64,000 nucleotides of DNA, taken from positions 112,850 to 176,849 of the forward strand of contig WBUL01000009.1 of assembly GCA_008933735.1 (NCBI GenBank). The letters are read 5' to 3'. The position numbers were made by a program, and so were the translations under genes. Source of the stretch: Anaerolineae bacterium. Its GTDB lineage: Bacteria; Chloroflexota; Anaerolineae; Aggregatilineales; J027. Below are positions 44,901 to 54,919 of the stretch, in pieces; positions within the stretch are counted from its first letter, which is position 1, and each line of letters opens with the position of its first letter. The notes beneath the pieces are model-generated. The model saw only the letters and a program-made list of their open reading frames with translations. It was not told the DNA's origin and searched no databases.

Positions 44901-47088
44901 TGTCGCAGGCATCACCCACGCCATCGCCATCTTTATCTCCCTGGGAGGGATTAGGTGTATTGACGCAGTTGTCACAGGCATCACCTACACCGTCCTGGTC
45001 AACATCGGCCTGATCAGGATTGTAAGTGAATGGACAGTTATCGCTGTCATCGCACACACCATCCTGGTCACCGTCCTCGCATTGATAGTTCCCAAACAAC
45101 ACAGGGGGTTGAGCGGGCGGGTCGCAGATGGGGCCAATGATCTCACCAGTATTATGTTCTGTGCCGGCTTTGACCAGGGCCAACACGGTACCAGCCGGAT
45201 AATTGCCATCCAGCGTGAAGGAGAACTGCCCTGTCGTAAAGGCATCATCCGTGTTCCACTTGATGCCCGGGTCAAGTTCAGCTCCAGCAGGTTCCGATGC
45301 AATAATATGATCAAGGCAGCTTTCGATGCCCAAGTTCCAGTGGCTAAGGTCTTTACCTGCAACCTCATCGACCTGGTAAGTCCAGGTATTGCCTGTTCTG
45401 CCAATAAATGTGATGCGATAAGCAGAGTTATCACTGTCGTTCAGGGCAATCACGGTAGAAGTCGGCGTGGCCGCAAGATTGCCAGCCCCAAAAACGACTA
45501 TCTCCTGACATTCAGGCGTGCTGGCAACCCAACCTGGCTGAGGTGTTTCACAGACATAATAAGTACCAGCTTCAAGCTCGAAGAAGGCAGCACCGTTACT
45601 ATCTGTCGTTTCGGTGTCAACAATTTCGCTCTTGGTGTTGTCTGTGTAGACTGTGATTTCCCAGTTCTCCAGGCCAGGTTCGCCGTCCTCGCGGAGTTTG
45701 CTTTGGTTCAGGTCATTGAACTTAACAACCTGCAACGTCTGGCTCACGGGATCGGGTTCAAAGTTATAGCGCGTGGCTATCCCGTTAAAACCAATAGCCA
45801 CATTGTCCACGAACCCTTTAAACGACTCTGTTGAGCTCCAGCCTGAACCCACACCGGTATTGACACCATAAATGAACGTATTGGCATCAAGAGCGGGCGG
45901 GATGGGGTCGCCCGGCTGACCAACAGGGGGAAGCCCGGTAGTCGGGTCAATGTTGTTGATCCAGTCTTGCAGGGTCATGTGGAAGTTCTGAATGGGTGCC
46001 CCTCCACTGAACATCCAGAAGTAGCCATCCAGAATGTCTCTGGAAACCCAGGTGTTAGTTGGCACAGAACCTGGGAAGCCATCCTGGTAGATTTCTTCCC
46101 AGATCAGGAGCCCAAATTTATTGGAGTCGGCGTCGTAGAACAGCAGACGTAAAACCGGATGAAAGTGCCCCGGAACGGTGCTTGAGCTGTCCCGGTAATA
46201 CTCATACCGCAGCGTATCCAGCGTGCCCAGCGTGCGAGACTGATCATTCCATAAAAGTTGAAAATCAGCTTTGTCTTTGCCCGACACAAATGGCGCAGCA
46301 AAGTTGGTTTTGAAAGCCAACGAACCCAGACCGCTGCGCGGGTTTTCGCCAGTAATCCCAACAAAGCCATCAGCACGAACGTTGGCGGCTGTCCAACCGT
46401 GATTGTCAGAGTGTTTGACAATGACTTCCGATTCAATGGTGGTCGTGCTGGAGACCTTGACCGAGATATTGTCAATACCCCAGGATTCATCCTTTTCGCC
46501 GTTCGGGAAAAATTCGTCCGCCTGTAAATTCGAACCCTGGAAGGTCAGCACGATGGTGCCGTTGGTGTGCGGGTAGTTGGTTAAAGAGATATGGTAAACC
46601 AGACTGCTGGAGACGTAACCAAGCGGATTTGATGCATCCGCGGGCGGATTTGGATAGCCGTCATTTGGGCTGTCAGGATTGGCATGAAAAGCGTTGTTAA
46701 CCTGATCTGCCCCATCAACTGCGAACCGCCAGCGATCATCATTAAGGGTACCGTCCCATGTGTTGATGATATACAGATCGAACGCGATATCGACCGTTTC
46801 ATGGGTGGGAAGATCCAACGTAAGGGTAACCGTATCGTTGACAAAATCGCCGAGGAATTTCTGGGAATTATTTGGCGCAGTCGCTATTGTGGTCATCGAC
46901 CACCCGGTTGAACCCAACGTCGACTCAAAATCATCTTCATAGACAACCTGAGTCGCGGCGAGCGGCGAGTAATCAAGGGATTCGCGCTCCCCTGGGCTAT
47001 TGTTGGCAACTGCCATCGTAGCAGACGCCAGAACCAGCATAATGGTCAGGGCAATCAACACCGCCCTGAACCGGGATTTTCCTGTCAT
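41923..47088 (-). CDS. Large secreted protein with SdrD-B-like, thrombospondin type 3 and RTX calcium-binding repeats
   Basis: A 1721-residue secreted protein. A signal peptide ends near residue 28 ([16 protein letters not shown]). Next come beta-sandwich regions that look like carbohydrate-binding or LamG-type domains (about 45-460). An SdrD-B-like prealbumin domain follows ([20 protein letters not shown]), then nine thrombospondin type 3 repeats ([12 protein letters not shown]), three SdrD-B-like domains ([20 protein letters not shown] and relatives), and a C-terminal block of RTX GGDGNDxIxG repeats. No LPxTG or membrane anchor is seen; the RTX tail may bind calcium or attach to surface glycans. 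The start at 47088 has GGAG eight bases before it; an ATG at 47160 also has a GGAAG and is possible. Adhesion or matrix function is inferred from architecture. Confidence 0.9.
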   Translation of the reverse strand: MTGKSRFRAVLIALTIMLVLASATMAVANNSPGERESLDYSPLAATQVVYEDDFESTLGSTGWSMTTIATAPNNSQKFLGDFVNDTVTLTLDLPTHETVDIAFDLYIINTWDGTLNDDRWRFAVDGADQVNNAFHANPDSPNDGYPNPPADASNPLGYVSSSLVYHISLTNYPHTNGTIVLTFQGSNLQADEFFPNGEKDESWGIDNISVKVSSTTTIESEVIVKHSDNHGWTAANVRADGFVGITGENPRSGLGSLAFKTNFAAPFVSGKDKADFQLLWNDQSRTLGTLDTLRYEYYRDSSSTVPGHFHPVLRLLFYDADSNKFGLLIWEEIYQDGFPGSVPTNTWVSRDILDGYFWMFSGGAPIQNFHMTLQDWINNIDPTTGLPPVGQPGDPIPPALDANTFIYGVNTGVGSGWSSTESFKGFVDNVAIGFNGIATRYNFEPDPVSQTLQVVKFNDLNQSKLREDGEPGLENWEITVYTDNTKSEIVDTETTDSNGAAFFELEAGTYYVCETPQPGWVASTPECQEIVVFGAGNLAATPTSTVIALNDSDNSAYRITFIGRTGNTWTYQVDEVAGKDLSHWNLGIESCLDHIIASEPAGAELDPGIKWNTDDAFTTGQFSFTLDGNYPAGTVLALVKAGTEHNTGEIIGPICDPPAQPPVLFGNYQCEDGDQDGVCDDSDNCPFTYNPDQADVDQDGVGDACDNCVNTPNPSQGDKDGDGVGDACDNCASTYNPGQEDADQDGFGDACDNCVNTANPDQEDLDQDGVGDACDNCASTYNPGQEDADQDGVGDACDNCPNVSNPGQEDADQDGVGDACDNCPNVSNPGQEDADQDGVGDACDNCASTYNPGQEDADQDGVGDACDNCPNVSNPDQTDSDNNGIGDACEVPPDLCVLDPIKDLWGKIKQIGPNLYEGEVKNKSLYCTYEVGMASYEKNDNSLSTQELFDHDPDEVGATQPNGTYTPVLVGPGETVKLQVEVPDCATQIDLFFHARHLEAYAQYQGKGASDVPLVLPQFNSGLYGPLGDRYGPRLLKALHINGNLWCDLPPDRCTLGDMSVFISEGQGNTDPGTEIADGSTFNTIPGTVLNIQAIFGSGDLPHKVQFDITGDLTDTHLEYSKPYYYNGETRVNGVKVPNGWVVPEGTFTVTVTAYQCKRECAQITFTIDAKGQPKEGSLKLTKFNDLDGNGEQGDGELGLPDWQFEISQNGQVVQTVVTDANGGVQVTLLEGDYTVTEILPDQCWTPTTPKDNPSTSQEVSVPGDGAAGLAFGNRNTCPPADGTLFIFKFEDKNGNGELDTGEGGLEGWQFEVANDVEVVTTITTDANGNGSAILPAGSYTVTELLPAECWAVTTPAGAPSVTQNVEVIGGQEPSLTFGNQNTCAPSTVAVTIVKFEDKDGNKEQNGDEGGLSGWTFNVLKDGSLVTSGVTGGDGTVVFDLEPGEYTFEEVLPEGGCWVSTTGTSQTLIVAENQPVTLKFGNKNTCPPPPDECKGIEIQNVIYGTKKSEVIQGTELNDLIYAGAGSDLVYGNGGDDCIFGERGSDELYGGDGNDVIYGQGADDLIEGGDGDDWLDGGVGEDCIFGGDGDDYINGSHGHDAPLVGNGGNDTIYGGGGHDDIFGDALTILDFGHLPDEVGIGDNGNPGNDNLYGDSGHDNIYGGPGDDNLDGGKGSDSLLGEDGNDTITSGTQYDYLNGGLDDDAATDYNPFRDECEEVETGC
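44425..45075 (-). repeat. 69-bp tandem repeats encoding thrombospondin type 3 units
   Basis: Nine units of 23 residues ([22 protein letters not shown]) follow one another. The 69-bp DNA units are almost identical in the middle of the array (around 44500-44920), so copy number may vary between strains. Each unit has Asp-rich calcium ligands and a Cys pair. Confidence 0.88.
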
Positions 47089-47215
47089 AGAGTTTACTCC
47101 ACCTGTTAATAAAACTACATAAAGCCATAAACCTTTCCGCAGAAAGGCTTTTGTCCCCATATTTTCTTCCGGGATGGATTGATCCTGCTCTCCTCTTCAT
47201 GTAACTTTAAAGCTA
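47089..47215 (-). promoter_or_regulatory. Structured 5' leader of the RTX gene
   Basis: On the minus strand a hairpin CCTTTC-TGCG-GAAAGG is followed by GGCTTT, which can pair instead with AAAGCC, so two foldings compete. Upstream, CCAT and ATGG can form another short stem. It resembles a leader that could regulate expression, but it lacks the full conserved core of any riboswitch I know. Confidence 0.25.
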
Positions 47216-47385
47216 ATAGAAGAATTCTCTTCTACCCTAAGTCTAACAAATTTCGCCATTAAGTCAATTCCTTCCGATAAAAGCTATAGCCTTTCTTTAT
47301 TGATTCATAATCTAAAATCAAGTTGTTTATCTGAACTGGCTGTAATACACTACGCAGGGTTTTCTTTTTTCGAGAATTCAAATTG

Positions 47386-48963
47386 ATGCTTGAATCCAGA
47401 CAACAAAACGAACTTCTTCTTTATTTCCGTACTATACGGAAGTGGCTGTGGCTGATTGTTTTAATCGCCGTTGCTTCCGGGGTTGTTGCCCTTCTGGTGA
47501 CTCTCACCCGACCAGCGAGTTATGAATCGACATCCAAGATTATTATTGGCAGTGCCGTGCTGGGAAATCCCCAGAGTGTGAGCCAGAGCGACGTCGCCGT
47601 CTGGGAGCAGCTTACGCGAACATACGCCGAACTTTTCCAAACGCGCCCGGTGCTGGAAAACACCAGCCTCGCCCTCAATCTCAACCTGGATATTGAGGAT
47701 TTGGAGGAAAAAATTGATGTCCGCCCTATAACGGGAACCCAGCTCATCGAGGTTGTCGTCACGGACGGCAATCCCGAACGTGCTCAGGCGATTAATACCC
47801 AGTTATTTGCTGAAGTGCTTCGTCTGGCACCAGGGAGCAGCCTTGACGAAGAACAGATTGCTTTTATTGAAGGAGAATTGGCGGCGCTGGCAGAAGACAT
47901 CAACACGCTGCGCCAGGAGATTGATGATATTGATGCAGAGCTCAGGGCGGATATTCCTTCTGAGCGGCGGAGCGAACTGGAAGCGTCTCGTTTCCAGAAG
48001 CAAAGTACCCTGAATACCTGGCAGACTTCCTATACAACTTTTCTGGAGCAGATTTCTGATCCTGGTGCAATCGAGATCGTTGAGGCGGCGTCAGTGGGTA
48101 AACAAGTCTCCCGTAATGTCTCTCTTTATACAATACTAGCGGTGCTGGTAGGTGCCATGTTGAGTACGGGCGCAGTGTTTCTGGTTGAATATATTGATGA
48201 TACCATCCGGAATCCTGACCAGATTAATATGCAGATCCGGCTGAATACGCTGGCAACCATCGCCCGCATCAAAGGGGAAGATCGCCGGGAAAAGCTGGTT
48301 TCGCTATCTCAGCCGCGTTCTCCTATTGCCGAAGCCTTCCGTATTTTGCGTTCGAATATCTTGTTTGCCGCTCCGGATGAAGCGCCGCTCCGCACCGTGA
48401 TGTTAACCAGTTCCGGCCCGTCTGAAGGGAAATCCTTAACCGCAGCGAATCTGGCAGTAGTTTTGGCGCAAGCAGGCTATCGTGTCATTCTGGTGGATGC
48501 TGACCTGCGCCGCCCTGATTTGCATCACTATTTTGGTGTTGACAACCGAGCCGGGCTGACCTCGGAATTTATCAAAACACGCGATAGTAACAATCTTGGT
48601 TTGCAGAATACAGGTGTACCAGGGTTGGTGCTGATGCCCAGCGGCCCGCTGCCCTATAATCCTGTGGAGCTTATTGGCTCAGCACGGATGCGCGAGGTCA
48701 TTGAAAACCTGAAAGAAATCGCGGACTTTGTCATTCTGGACAGCCCGCCAGTTTATGCCCTTGCCGATGCTCCCGTGCTCTCAACCCAGGTAGATGCGGT
48801 CATTTTTGTTATTGAAGCAGGCAAGACTGGTTTCCGTCACGCTCGCCGTTCCCTGGATCAACTGCAAAGTGTTGGCGCGAATGTGCTGGGGGTGGTACTA
48901 AACCGGGTGAAAGATCAGGTTGCCACCTACGCGGAATACAGCACCTACCCCAAGAGGACATGA
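47386..48963 (+). CDS. Polysaccharide chain-length determinant with BY-kinase domain (Wzz/CpsCD type)
   Basis: Controls polymerisation and export of a capsule or exopolysaccharide. The 525-residue protein has a Wzz domain with two membrane helices (about 20-45 and 245-265) around an extracellular coiled-coil part, followed by a cytoplasmic tyrosine kinase: Walker A SSGPSEGKS at about 343, Walker A' VILVDADLRRP, Walker B FVILDSPPVYALADAP. The tail has three tyrosines (ATYAEYSTYPKRT), which are likely autophosphorylation sites. The ATG at 47386 is preferred to the TTG just before it. The gene is divergent from the large RTX protein and overlaps the next gene by ATGA. Confidence 0.92.
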   Translation: MLESRQQNELLLYFRTIRKWLWLIVLIAVASGVVALLVTLTRPASYESTSKIIIGSAVLGNPQSVSQSDVAVWEQLTRTYAELFQTRPVLENTSLALNLNLDIEDLEEKIDVRPITGTQLIEVVVTDGNPERAQAINTQLFAEVLRLAPGSSLDEEQIAFIEGELAALAEDINTLRQEIDDIDAELRADIPSERRSELEASRFQKQSTLNTWQTSYTTFLEQISDPGAIEIVEAASVGKQVSRNVSLYTILAVLVGAMLSTGAVFLVEYIDDTIRNPDQINMQIRLNTLATIARIKGEDRREKLVSLSQPRSPIAEAFRILRSNILFAAPDEAPLRTVMLTSSGPSEGKSLTAANLAVVLAQAGYRVILVDADLRRPDLHHYFGVDNRAGLTSEFIKTRDSNNLGLQNTGVPGLVLMPSGPLPYNPVELIGSARMREVIENLKEIADFVILDSPPVYALADAPVLSTQVDAVIFVIEAGKTGFRHARRSLDQLQSVGANVLGVVLNRVKDQVATYAEYSTYPKRT

Positions 48964-50378
48964 CCAACCGCCTGACGGCGCTGTTCGTTTTTCTGGCCGC
49001 CGGGAGTGTCTATTGGCTGACTCGTGCCCCCGGTTTAAGCTGGCAGTTTGGCGGCACAGACGGTGGGGAACTGGCAACCGCTGTTGACCTGGGAGGTATT
49101 GCTCACCCGTCGGGCTATCCGCTCTATGTGATTCTGGGTAAAGTTTTTACCGTGCTGATTTTTTTTGAATCCCCTGCCAGCGCTTTAACGCTGTTCAGTG
49201 CCGTAACAATGGCGGTCGGGATGGTTTTCCTCTATGCCGCTGGCTCAAAACTGCTGCCAGATGCAAACCCTGTGGTGATCAGTAGCTGTATCCTGACACT
49301 GGCATTTTTGCCTTTCACCTGGTCGCAAGCTGTGATCGTTGAAGTTTATAGTTTCGCATTTATGTTCTGGACGCTTATTCTGTGGCAAACAGGCTCATTG
49401 GTTCAGCATTTTCGCCCCTCCAAAGGATATTTTCTGGCGCTTGTGGCCGGGCTCAGTTTGGGAAGCCATCTCATGTTGCTGCTTGGACTGCCGGGTGTCG
49501 TCGTCTGGATGCTGGCAGCGCGGCCTACGCTGCGCCGGCGAGATGCTTTTCTCATGGGAGGGCTGTTTCTGCTGGGAGCTGGAATCTATGTCTGGCTGCC
49601 GCTGCGAGCAGGTGCGGTTCCGGTAAGTAACTGGGGTAACCCTGACAACTGGGAACGGTTTTACCAGCACATAAGCGGGGAAATCTACCATGTGTACCAA
49701 TTCAAAGGGGATTACACCGAAAACCTTGTGGCGTGGAGCAAGGAAATTGGGCGTGGATTCGGGCCGTTGCTCCTCTTTCTTCCGTTGGGGCTGGGGGATT
49801 TGTGGATCCGCCGTCGTCCATTTTTACTTGGCAGCTTCATTTCTGCGGCCAGCATCGGGTTCTACCGTTTGGGGTATGCTGCTGAAGGAGTAAACGCATA
49901 CTGGCTTCTGCCCAATGCGCTTCTGGTTATCTGGATCAGTGCCGGAGTACAGCGCTGGTTTCAATTACTGGACAGGCGGCTGACGCTGATCATCCTGATT
50001 TTCCCCCTGGTACAGTTGGCTGCTCATTTCAATGAGATGAATTTGCGAAATGACCATGAACCAGAAAAATTCATTCATCATGTACTGCTGCCGCTGCCAG
50101 AAAATGCAATTTTACTCACGGACAGTGAACGCGAGACTTTTACCCTGTGGTATACAATTTACGTGGAAAAGAAACGAGCGGATATATGTGTTATCGATGT
50201 TCGGATGGTACAGTGGGCCTGGTATGTTGATAACCTGGCGAAACAATGTCACGGTTTGGAATTGGAAGGTTTTGTGACCTTCTATGAACTTGTCGATGCC
50301 CTGCCAGAAGACCGCCCGCTTTTTAGCCGCTTTCCTATCGAACTAACCGACAGAACGATTTTCTTCATAGAAGGATAA
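48960..50378 (+). CDS. DUF2723 family multi-pass membrane protein (glycosyltransferase-like)
   Basis: Integral membrane protein of 472 aa with about nine to ten helices. The N-terminus has the DUF2723 hallmark: LTRAPGLSWQFGGTDGGELA, then VDLGGIAHPSGYPLYVILG, where Asp and Glu in the first loop recall the active site of GT-C mannosyltransferases. The C-terminal third is hydrophilic and probably extracellular. Its start overlaps the BY-kinase stop (ATGA), suggesting a role in surface glycosylation or polysaccharide assembly. Its 3' end overlaps the convergent RelA/SpoT gene by 36 bases. Confidence 0.82.
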   Translation: MTNRLTALFVFLAAGSVYWLTRAPGLSWQFGGTDGGELATAVDLGGIAHPSGYPLYVILGKVFTVLIFFESPASALTLFSAVTMAVGMVFLYAAGSKLLPDANPVVISSCILTLAFLPFTWSQAVIVEVYSFAFMFWTLILWQTGSLVQHFRPSKGYFLALVAGLSLGSHLMLLLGLPGVVVWMLAARPTLRRRDAFLMGGLFLLGAGIYVWLPLRAGAVPVSNWGNPDNWERFYQHISGEIYHVYQFKGDYTENLVAWSKEIGRGFGPLLLFLPLGLGDLWIRRRPFLLGSFISAASIGFYRLGYAAEGVNAYWLLPNALLVIWISAGVQRWFQLLDRRLTLIILIFPLVQLAAHFNEMNLRNDHEPEKFIHHVLLPLPENAILLTDSERETFTLWYTIYVEKKRADICVIDVRMVQWAWYVDNLAKQCHGLELEGFVTFYELVDALPEDRPLFSRFPIELTDRTIFFIEG

Positions 50379-52514
50379 ATTCTTGCGCCAGTTTTTGGCT
50401 TCTTCAAACGTCAAACGCCGCACACTGATGACATTTTGCAGCAGCGCGAGACGGTGAATCACACTAATCAACTGCTGTTCGTTGGTAAGTTCCAGCTTAA
50501 GACGCAGGATCAGATTCCGATCAGTGTTCAGCATATCCATTTCCACAATGCTGACTCCGATTTCAGCAATCGGAATAGAGAGATCACGAATCAAACTGCC
50601 CTGATTGTAGGCTTCAAGCAAGATATAGACGACCGACGGAACCTCATTCAGTTTCACCCATTCCATTTTGATGAGGTTTTCTATCTTTTTGACCTGAATG
50701 ACACGGGGGCATGTTGAGCGATGGGCAATCACTCGTCCATTTCTTTCATGGGCAATGACATCACTGTCTACTTCAGGGTGGCAGCAGCTTGCCAGCCGAA
50801 CTTCCCGCCCATTTACTCCCTTCAATAACCCTACCTGCCCCCTGCAATCTACTACCTGGCTGTAGGGTGTATCTGAACGGGCAAATAGGTCAGAAACGTG
50901 TCTAAGCAACGCCAGCGCTACTTCATTGATTGGAAGCATCCCCCCACCAATTAAGATGTTCAGCGTTTTGACATCTTCCAGTTGAAAATCTCTGGTCAGG
51001 GTATGCGAGGTCACATCCACGTTCAGACGATGGCGCTCCTCACGAAGCACTTCCTGCCCCCGCCGGATCAGCAAACGGGTTTCCTGCCGCTTGAACCATT
51101 CTCGGATTTTACGTTTGGCACGGTCGGTCGTGGCATAACCCAGCGTATCATCCATCCACTCAAAAAGCGGCCCATCGTTTTGCCGCCCCCGGATGATTTC
51201 CACATGGTCACCATCGGACAGCTCACAGTAGAGGTGAGTGGGTTTCCCGTTGACGACCGCCCCCCGGCACTCATGCCCGATGTGTGTATGCACATGATAG
51301 GCAAAATCCAGGGCTGTTGAACCACGCGGCAGGGTAATTTCCTTGCCGCGCGGCGTAAATACCGTAATCTGCTTTTCCAGCACATCATGAAAAATGGTAT
51401 CAATAAATCGGTTGACCGTCTCAGATTCAGAATACAATTTGGTCAGTTCAGGTAGCCACGTCGCATCCTTAAGCTGTTTGACTTCTTCCCCGTTCGAGAA
51501 TTGCAACCGCGCCACAATGCCGAACTCAGACAGGCGGTCAAGCTCATAGGTGCGGATGCGGATATCTACCGGACTGTAATCGGGCACAAAAATCGTCGTA
51601 TGCAGTGAACGGTAAAACGTGTCCTTCGGGTTCCCAATGAAATCTGCCAGGCTCCCACCGAGATGAGAATAATGCTGATGAATATAACCCAGCGCCAGGT
51701 AACACTGGGCGATACTGTCTACCTGAATAATCAGGCGAAACGCACGGGAGAAATTGTGACTCTCCAGGGCATTTTTGGCCGCGCTCTGGTAAACGCTGTA
51801 CGGGCTGCGCCGTTTAATACGAATCGCGGAGGGGATTCCTTTGTTCCGCAGCAGTTTCTGGATGTTGTTGGCGATAACTTGCAGTCGGGGTTCGTGGATG
51901 GCGGCACTGTTTTCGATTCCCAGGCAGATAAATTCATAGGAGGCGGGGTCAATGAAAGTAAAAATCAGGGTTTCAAGTTCGGTTTTCAGATTCCAGATGC
52001 CCAGTTTTGCCGCCAGAGGGACATAAATCCGCATGGTTTCCAGCGCTTTGGCACGCTGTTTATAGGGCGGCAAATGTTCCAGAGTCTGCAAATTATGCAG
52101 ACGGTCAAACAGCTTAATTAGCACCACCCGCACATCACTGGCAGCGGAGTTAAAAAAGTTGGCAATGTCTTCAAGCTGGTTTACCCCCGCCAGATGCGTT
52201 ACACCCGCAACCAGATGACGAACATCTTTGCCGAAGCATTCTTCAACCGCCTCGGCAGAAACTGGGGTATCTTCCACGACATCGTGCAGAATTGCCGCGA
52301 TAATCGAGGTTTCATCCAGATAAAGTTCGGCAATGTACCGTGCAACCGTCAGAGGGTGGGTGATATAAGGCTCCCCTGATGCTCTGGTCTGGCCTTCGTG
52401 AGCCTGCCGTGCAAAAACGTAGGCTTTGTGAATATGTTCCCGCGAGGAAGTTGGCAAATACATCTGGCAAACCGCCGCCAGTTGTTCATAATATTCCGCT
52501 GCGATGTCCGTCAT
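50343..52514 (-). CDS. RelA/SpoT homologue with intact hydrolase and degenerate synthetase site
   Basis: Bifunctional-type RSH of 723 aa. The HD hydrolase site is complete: RASGEPYITHP, HDVVED at 77-82, KLFDRLHN with Asp137. The synthetase domain keeps the fold but has lost key residues: the Asp of the usual D-L-x-A-x-R-I-I block is Ser (NFSRAFRLII), the Glu of ExQIRT is Asp (VDIRIRT), DYI is preceded by Ala in place of Lys, and the AAHW block is absent. TGS (residues about 375-435), a CC-containing region and C-terminal ACT domain are present. It probably degrades (p)ppGpp and does not make it. AGGA precedes the ATG by six bases. It follows the second RSH gene after seven bases. Confidence 0.88.
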   Translation of the reverse strand: MTDIAAEYYEQLAAVCQMYLPTSSREHIHKAYVFARQAHEGQTRASGEPYITHPLTVARYIAELYLDETSIIAAILHDVVEDTPVSAEAVEECFGKDVRHLVAGVTHLAGVNQLEDIANFFNSAASDVRVVLIKLFDRLHNLQTLEHLPPYKQRAKALETMRIYVPLAAKLGIWNLKTELETLIFTFIDPASYEFICLGIENSAAIHEPRLQVIANNIQKLLRNKGIPSAIRIKRRSPYSVYQSAAKNALESHNFSRAFRLIIQVDSIAQCYLALGYIHQHYSHLGGSLADFIGNPKDTFYRSLHTTIFVPDYSPVDIRIRTYELDRLSEFGIVARLQFSNGEEVKQLKDATWLPELTKLYSESETVNRFIDTIFHDVLEKQITVFTPRGKEITLPRGSTALDFAYHVHTHIGHECRGAVVNGKPTHLYCELSDGDHVEIIRGRQNDGPLFEWMDDTLGYATTDRAKRKIREWFKRQETRLLIRRGQEVLREERHRLNVDVTSHTLTRDFQLEDVKTLNILIGGGMLPINEVALALLRHVSDLFARSDTPYSQVVDCRGQVGLLKGVNGREVRLASCCHPEVDSDVIAHERNGRVIAHRSTCPRVIQVKKIENLIKMEWVKLNEVPSVVYILLEAYNQGSLIRDLSIPIAEIGVSIVEMDMLNTDRNLILRLKLELTNEQQLISVIHRLALLQNVISVRRLTFEEAKNWRKNLSFYEENRSVG

Positions 52515-52521
52515 GAAATTC

Positions 52522-54852
52522 CTAACCTGCTGTGCGACGTACCATTAATATATCATTAGAAGCATTTAAGCGGCGCATCAATCGTTCAATCTGTTCCCGG
52601 TGGGCAACTTTAAAAACCAGTTCCAGATACGTTCCGAGCTGGCTTGTGCCACGCATCTTGATGAACTCCAGGGGCAGATTTTCCATGCTCACCAGGTCTT
52701 TAATCTGCAAGATAGTTTTCGTAGGTTCTACCACCAGCAGGGTGAGCCTGGCGAGATAAAGCATCAAAGCCCGGTTATCCAGCACTTCTTGCGACCATTG
52801 GAAAGGCCGAATCCGGCTGGAGTCAAGAGACTGGATATTGCGACAGTCGAGACGGTGCAAACTGAACCCCTTCCCCTGGGAAATGTAGCTCACGACCTCG
52901 TCGCCGGGGACAGGCAGACAGCACTGTGCCTGCACATAAACCAGATCGAGTTCCGTGTTGGTCAGAGTCTGTGCGACGGGTTCATAGGTTGATTTTTGGA
53001 GCTCGTCCAGAACATATTTCCCCAGCATCGCATCCAGCTCTGCCACACTGATTTCCCCTGAGCCGATGGCCTCCAACATATCTCGTTCGGATTTCATTCT
53101 GAGCATGTCAACCAGCCTGCTCATATCCAGGTCGCGGATGCGCTGGGCACTCAGGCGTTTTTGGACGATTGCTTTGCCGAGGTCAACACTGTCAGGCAGG
53201 ACGACTTCCGGGCTTTTTTCCCGGAAAAACCGTTTAATTTTCTCATTGGCACGGCGGGTTCTGGTCATGCCGTTATACAGCCAGTCGAGACTGGGTTTTG
53301 CGCCTTTGCGCGTGATGACCTCTACCCGATCCCCAATGTTCAGCTCATAATCCAGTTTTTCTAGTTTCCCGTTGACTTTTGCCCCTACACAGGTGTTGCC
53401 CACGTCCTCATGAATGTAGTAGGCAAAATCCAAGGGGGTTGCCCCTTTGGGCAGACTTTTCAGATCGCCGTTTGGGGTGTAAACGATGACACGATCCGGC
53501 AAGATTTCGGATTGATACCAGATTTTTTCGCCGTTGTGGCTGTGGATGGGCTTTTCGGTATAGGGGTCAAGAATGTATCCCTGCTGATCGGTTTTCGCGT
53601 CCCGATAGTATAGGTCTTCGCCCCGGCTGTTTTTTACCCGCTCACCCGTATCAGGGTCAATGAGATACCCATCGGTATCCAGCGGAATAATGGAGTTATT
53701 GAACAGGAGGGTATCCAGGGTGTTCCCCAGATAGACCAGCGGATCCCCCAGGAGTTTAGAGGCCTGTGTTCGCAAAAAGGCGAACTTCTCGTCTTCGCCT
53801 CTTCCAGCCCCGTCCCCGCCGCCGTACATTTTCCAGTGGGCGGCGACCCCAAATTCACCGCGCACGTGCATGTCATAAGTGCGAATCTGGAATTCAACCA
53901 TTGTTTTGCGCGGGCCGCACACTGTCAGATGCAGGGACTGATACTTATAGGGGCGGCGAGGGGTTTCGATGTAATCCACAAAGCGGCGGCGGTCAGGGTA
54001 AAGTTCTTCCTCAATCGCCATCATGATGTAATAACATTCAAAAATAGAGTGGGCCAGAATGCGAATGCCCACCCGATCCCATACATCCTCGTATTCCAGT
54101 TTGTAAGTCTGCATTTTGCGGTAGACGGCGTAATGGGTTTTAACCCGCCCGCTGACGGTCGCTCTGATCTTGTGTTTTTCCAGAAGGGTATTCACTTCAT
54201 CAATCACCTGCTGCTTGATGTCTTCCAATTCTGAGCGGTGATCTTGCATTAACCCCAGCACGTAGTTGTATTCATGAGGGGACAGATATTTGAAGCAAAG
54301 CTCCTGAAGCTCCTGCCGCCAGTCTTCCAGTCCCAGGGCATCACACCAGGGAACAACGACTTCCAGGGTTTCCTGGGCGATACGCTGGCGCTGTACCTCA
54401 GGCCAGTCAACCGCTCGCCGCAGCACCACCAACCGTCCCGCGATTTTAACCAGAATCACCCGCACATCGTGGGTGACCTTCAGAACCAGTTGGCGAAGCA
54501 GAACCTTTCGAATTGGAGGGTGTTTGGGGTTATCCGCAATTCCAAGCAGCCGAATAATCGACACATTATGGGCTGCCCGCAGCATGTCCGCTGGGTATCT
54601 GGATTTGATCGTTTGCAGATCCTCTTTGCTGATGAGGCTCATGAAAAAAATCATGACCGTGCGCGTGTCACACTTCCCATTCAGCAGAGTCTGGGCAACC
54701 TCGTGGATCGTTTCCGGCTCAACCGTCGACTCCGGGTCGGACACCACACCTTTTACAGCGAGGGCCGCCAGCTCCCGGATGGCATCCACTTCTTCAGCCG
54801 GTAAATCTGAAGGCAGATAGCTGAGGGTTTCGGATGGATATGGCGCGACCAT
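52522..54852 (-). CDS. RelA/SpoT homologue with intact synthetase and lost hydrolase site
   Basis: Synthetase-type RSH of 776 aa. The hydrolase HD motif is replaced (FFMSLISKED), and the DRLHN block reads AGRLVVL. The synthetase keeps GRVKTHYAVYRKMQ, WDRVGIRILA with the metal Asp, DYIETPRRPYKYQSLHLTV and VEFQIRTYDMH plus AAHW. It should make (p)ppGpp. Between synthetase and TGS is a unique insertion of about 80 residues with two copies of GY(L/I)(I/L)DPxTExxx. TGS, a zinc-finger-like CC (VQAQCCLPVPGDE) and ACT follow. The start at 54852 has AGGGG eight bases upstream; an upstream in-frame ATG at 54978 adds a Lys/Arg-rich tail. It is the first gene of the pair. Confidence 0.88.
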   Translation of the reverse strand: MVAPYPSETLSYLPSDLPAEEVDAIRELAALAVKGVVSDPESTVEPETIHEVAQTLLNGKCDTRTVMIFFMSLISKEDLQTIKSRYPADMLRAAHNVSIIRLLGIADNPKHPPIRKVLLRQLVLKVTHDVRVILVKIAGRLVVLRRAVDWPEVQRQRIAQETLEVVVPWCDALGLEDWRQELQELCFKYLSPHEYNYVLGLMQDHRSELEDIKQQVIDEVNTLLEKHKIRATVSGRVKTHYAVYRKMQTYKLEYEDVWDRVGIRILAHSIFECYYIMMAIEEELYPDRRRFVDYIETPRRPYKYQSLHLTVCGPRKTMVEFQIRTYDMHVRGEFGVAAHWKMYGGGDGAGRGEDEKFAFLRTQASKLLGDPLVYLGNTLDTLLFNNSIIPLDTDGYLIDPDTGERVKNSRGEDLYYRDAKTDQQGYILDPYTEKPIHSHNGEKIWYQSEILPDRVIVYTPNGDLKSLPKGATPLDFAYYIHEDVGNTCVGAKVNGKLEKLDYELNIGDRVEVITRKGAKPSLDWLYNGMTRTRRANEKIKRFFREKSPEVVLPDSVDLGKAIVQKRLSAQRIRDLDMSRLVDMLRMKSERDMLEAIGSGEISVAELDAMLGKYVLDELQKSTYEPVAQTLTNTELDLVYVQAQCCLPVPGDEVVSYISQGKGFSLHRLDCRNIQSLDSSRIRPFQWSQEVLDNRALMLYLARLTLLVVEPTKTILQIKDLVSMENLPLEFIKMRGTSQLGTYLELVFKVAHREQIERLMRRLNASNDILMVRRTAG

Positions 54853-54919
54853 GATCAGACCCCTGAAAGTAACAACACCACCTGGCGCTATTCTATCATT
54901 TTTAGGGGTCTGTGTCTGA

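Noticed and set aside
44425..45075. Regular 69-bp repeats resembling a CRISPR array
   Set aside because: They have no variable spacers; each unit encodes a thrombospondin type 3 repeat in one open frame. No cas genes are present.
47089..47160. A class-I c-di-GMP riboswitch upstream of the RTX gene
   Set aside because: Only one block is similar. The other conserved aptamer segments are not visible, so it is listed as a structured leader with low confidence only.
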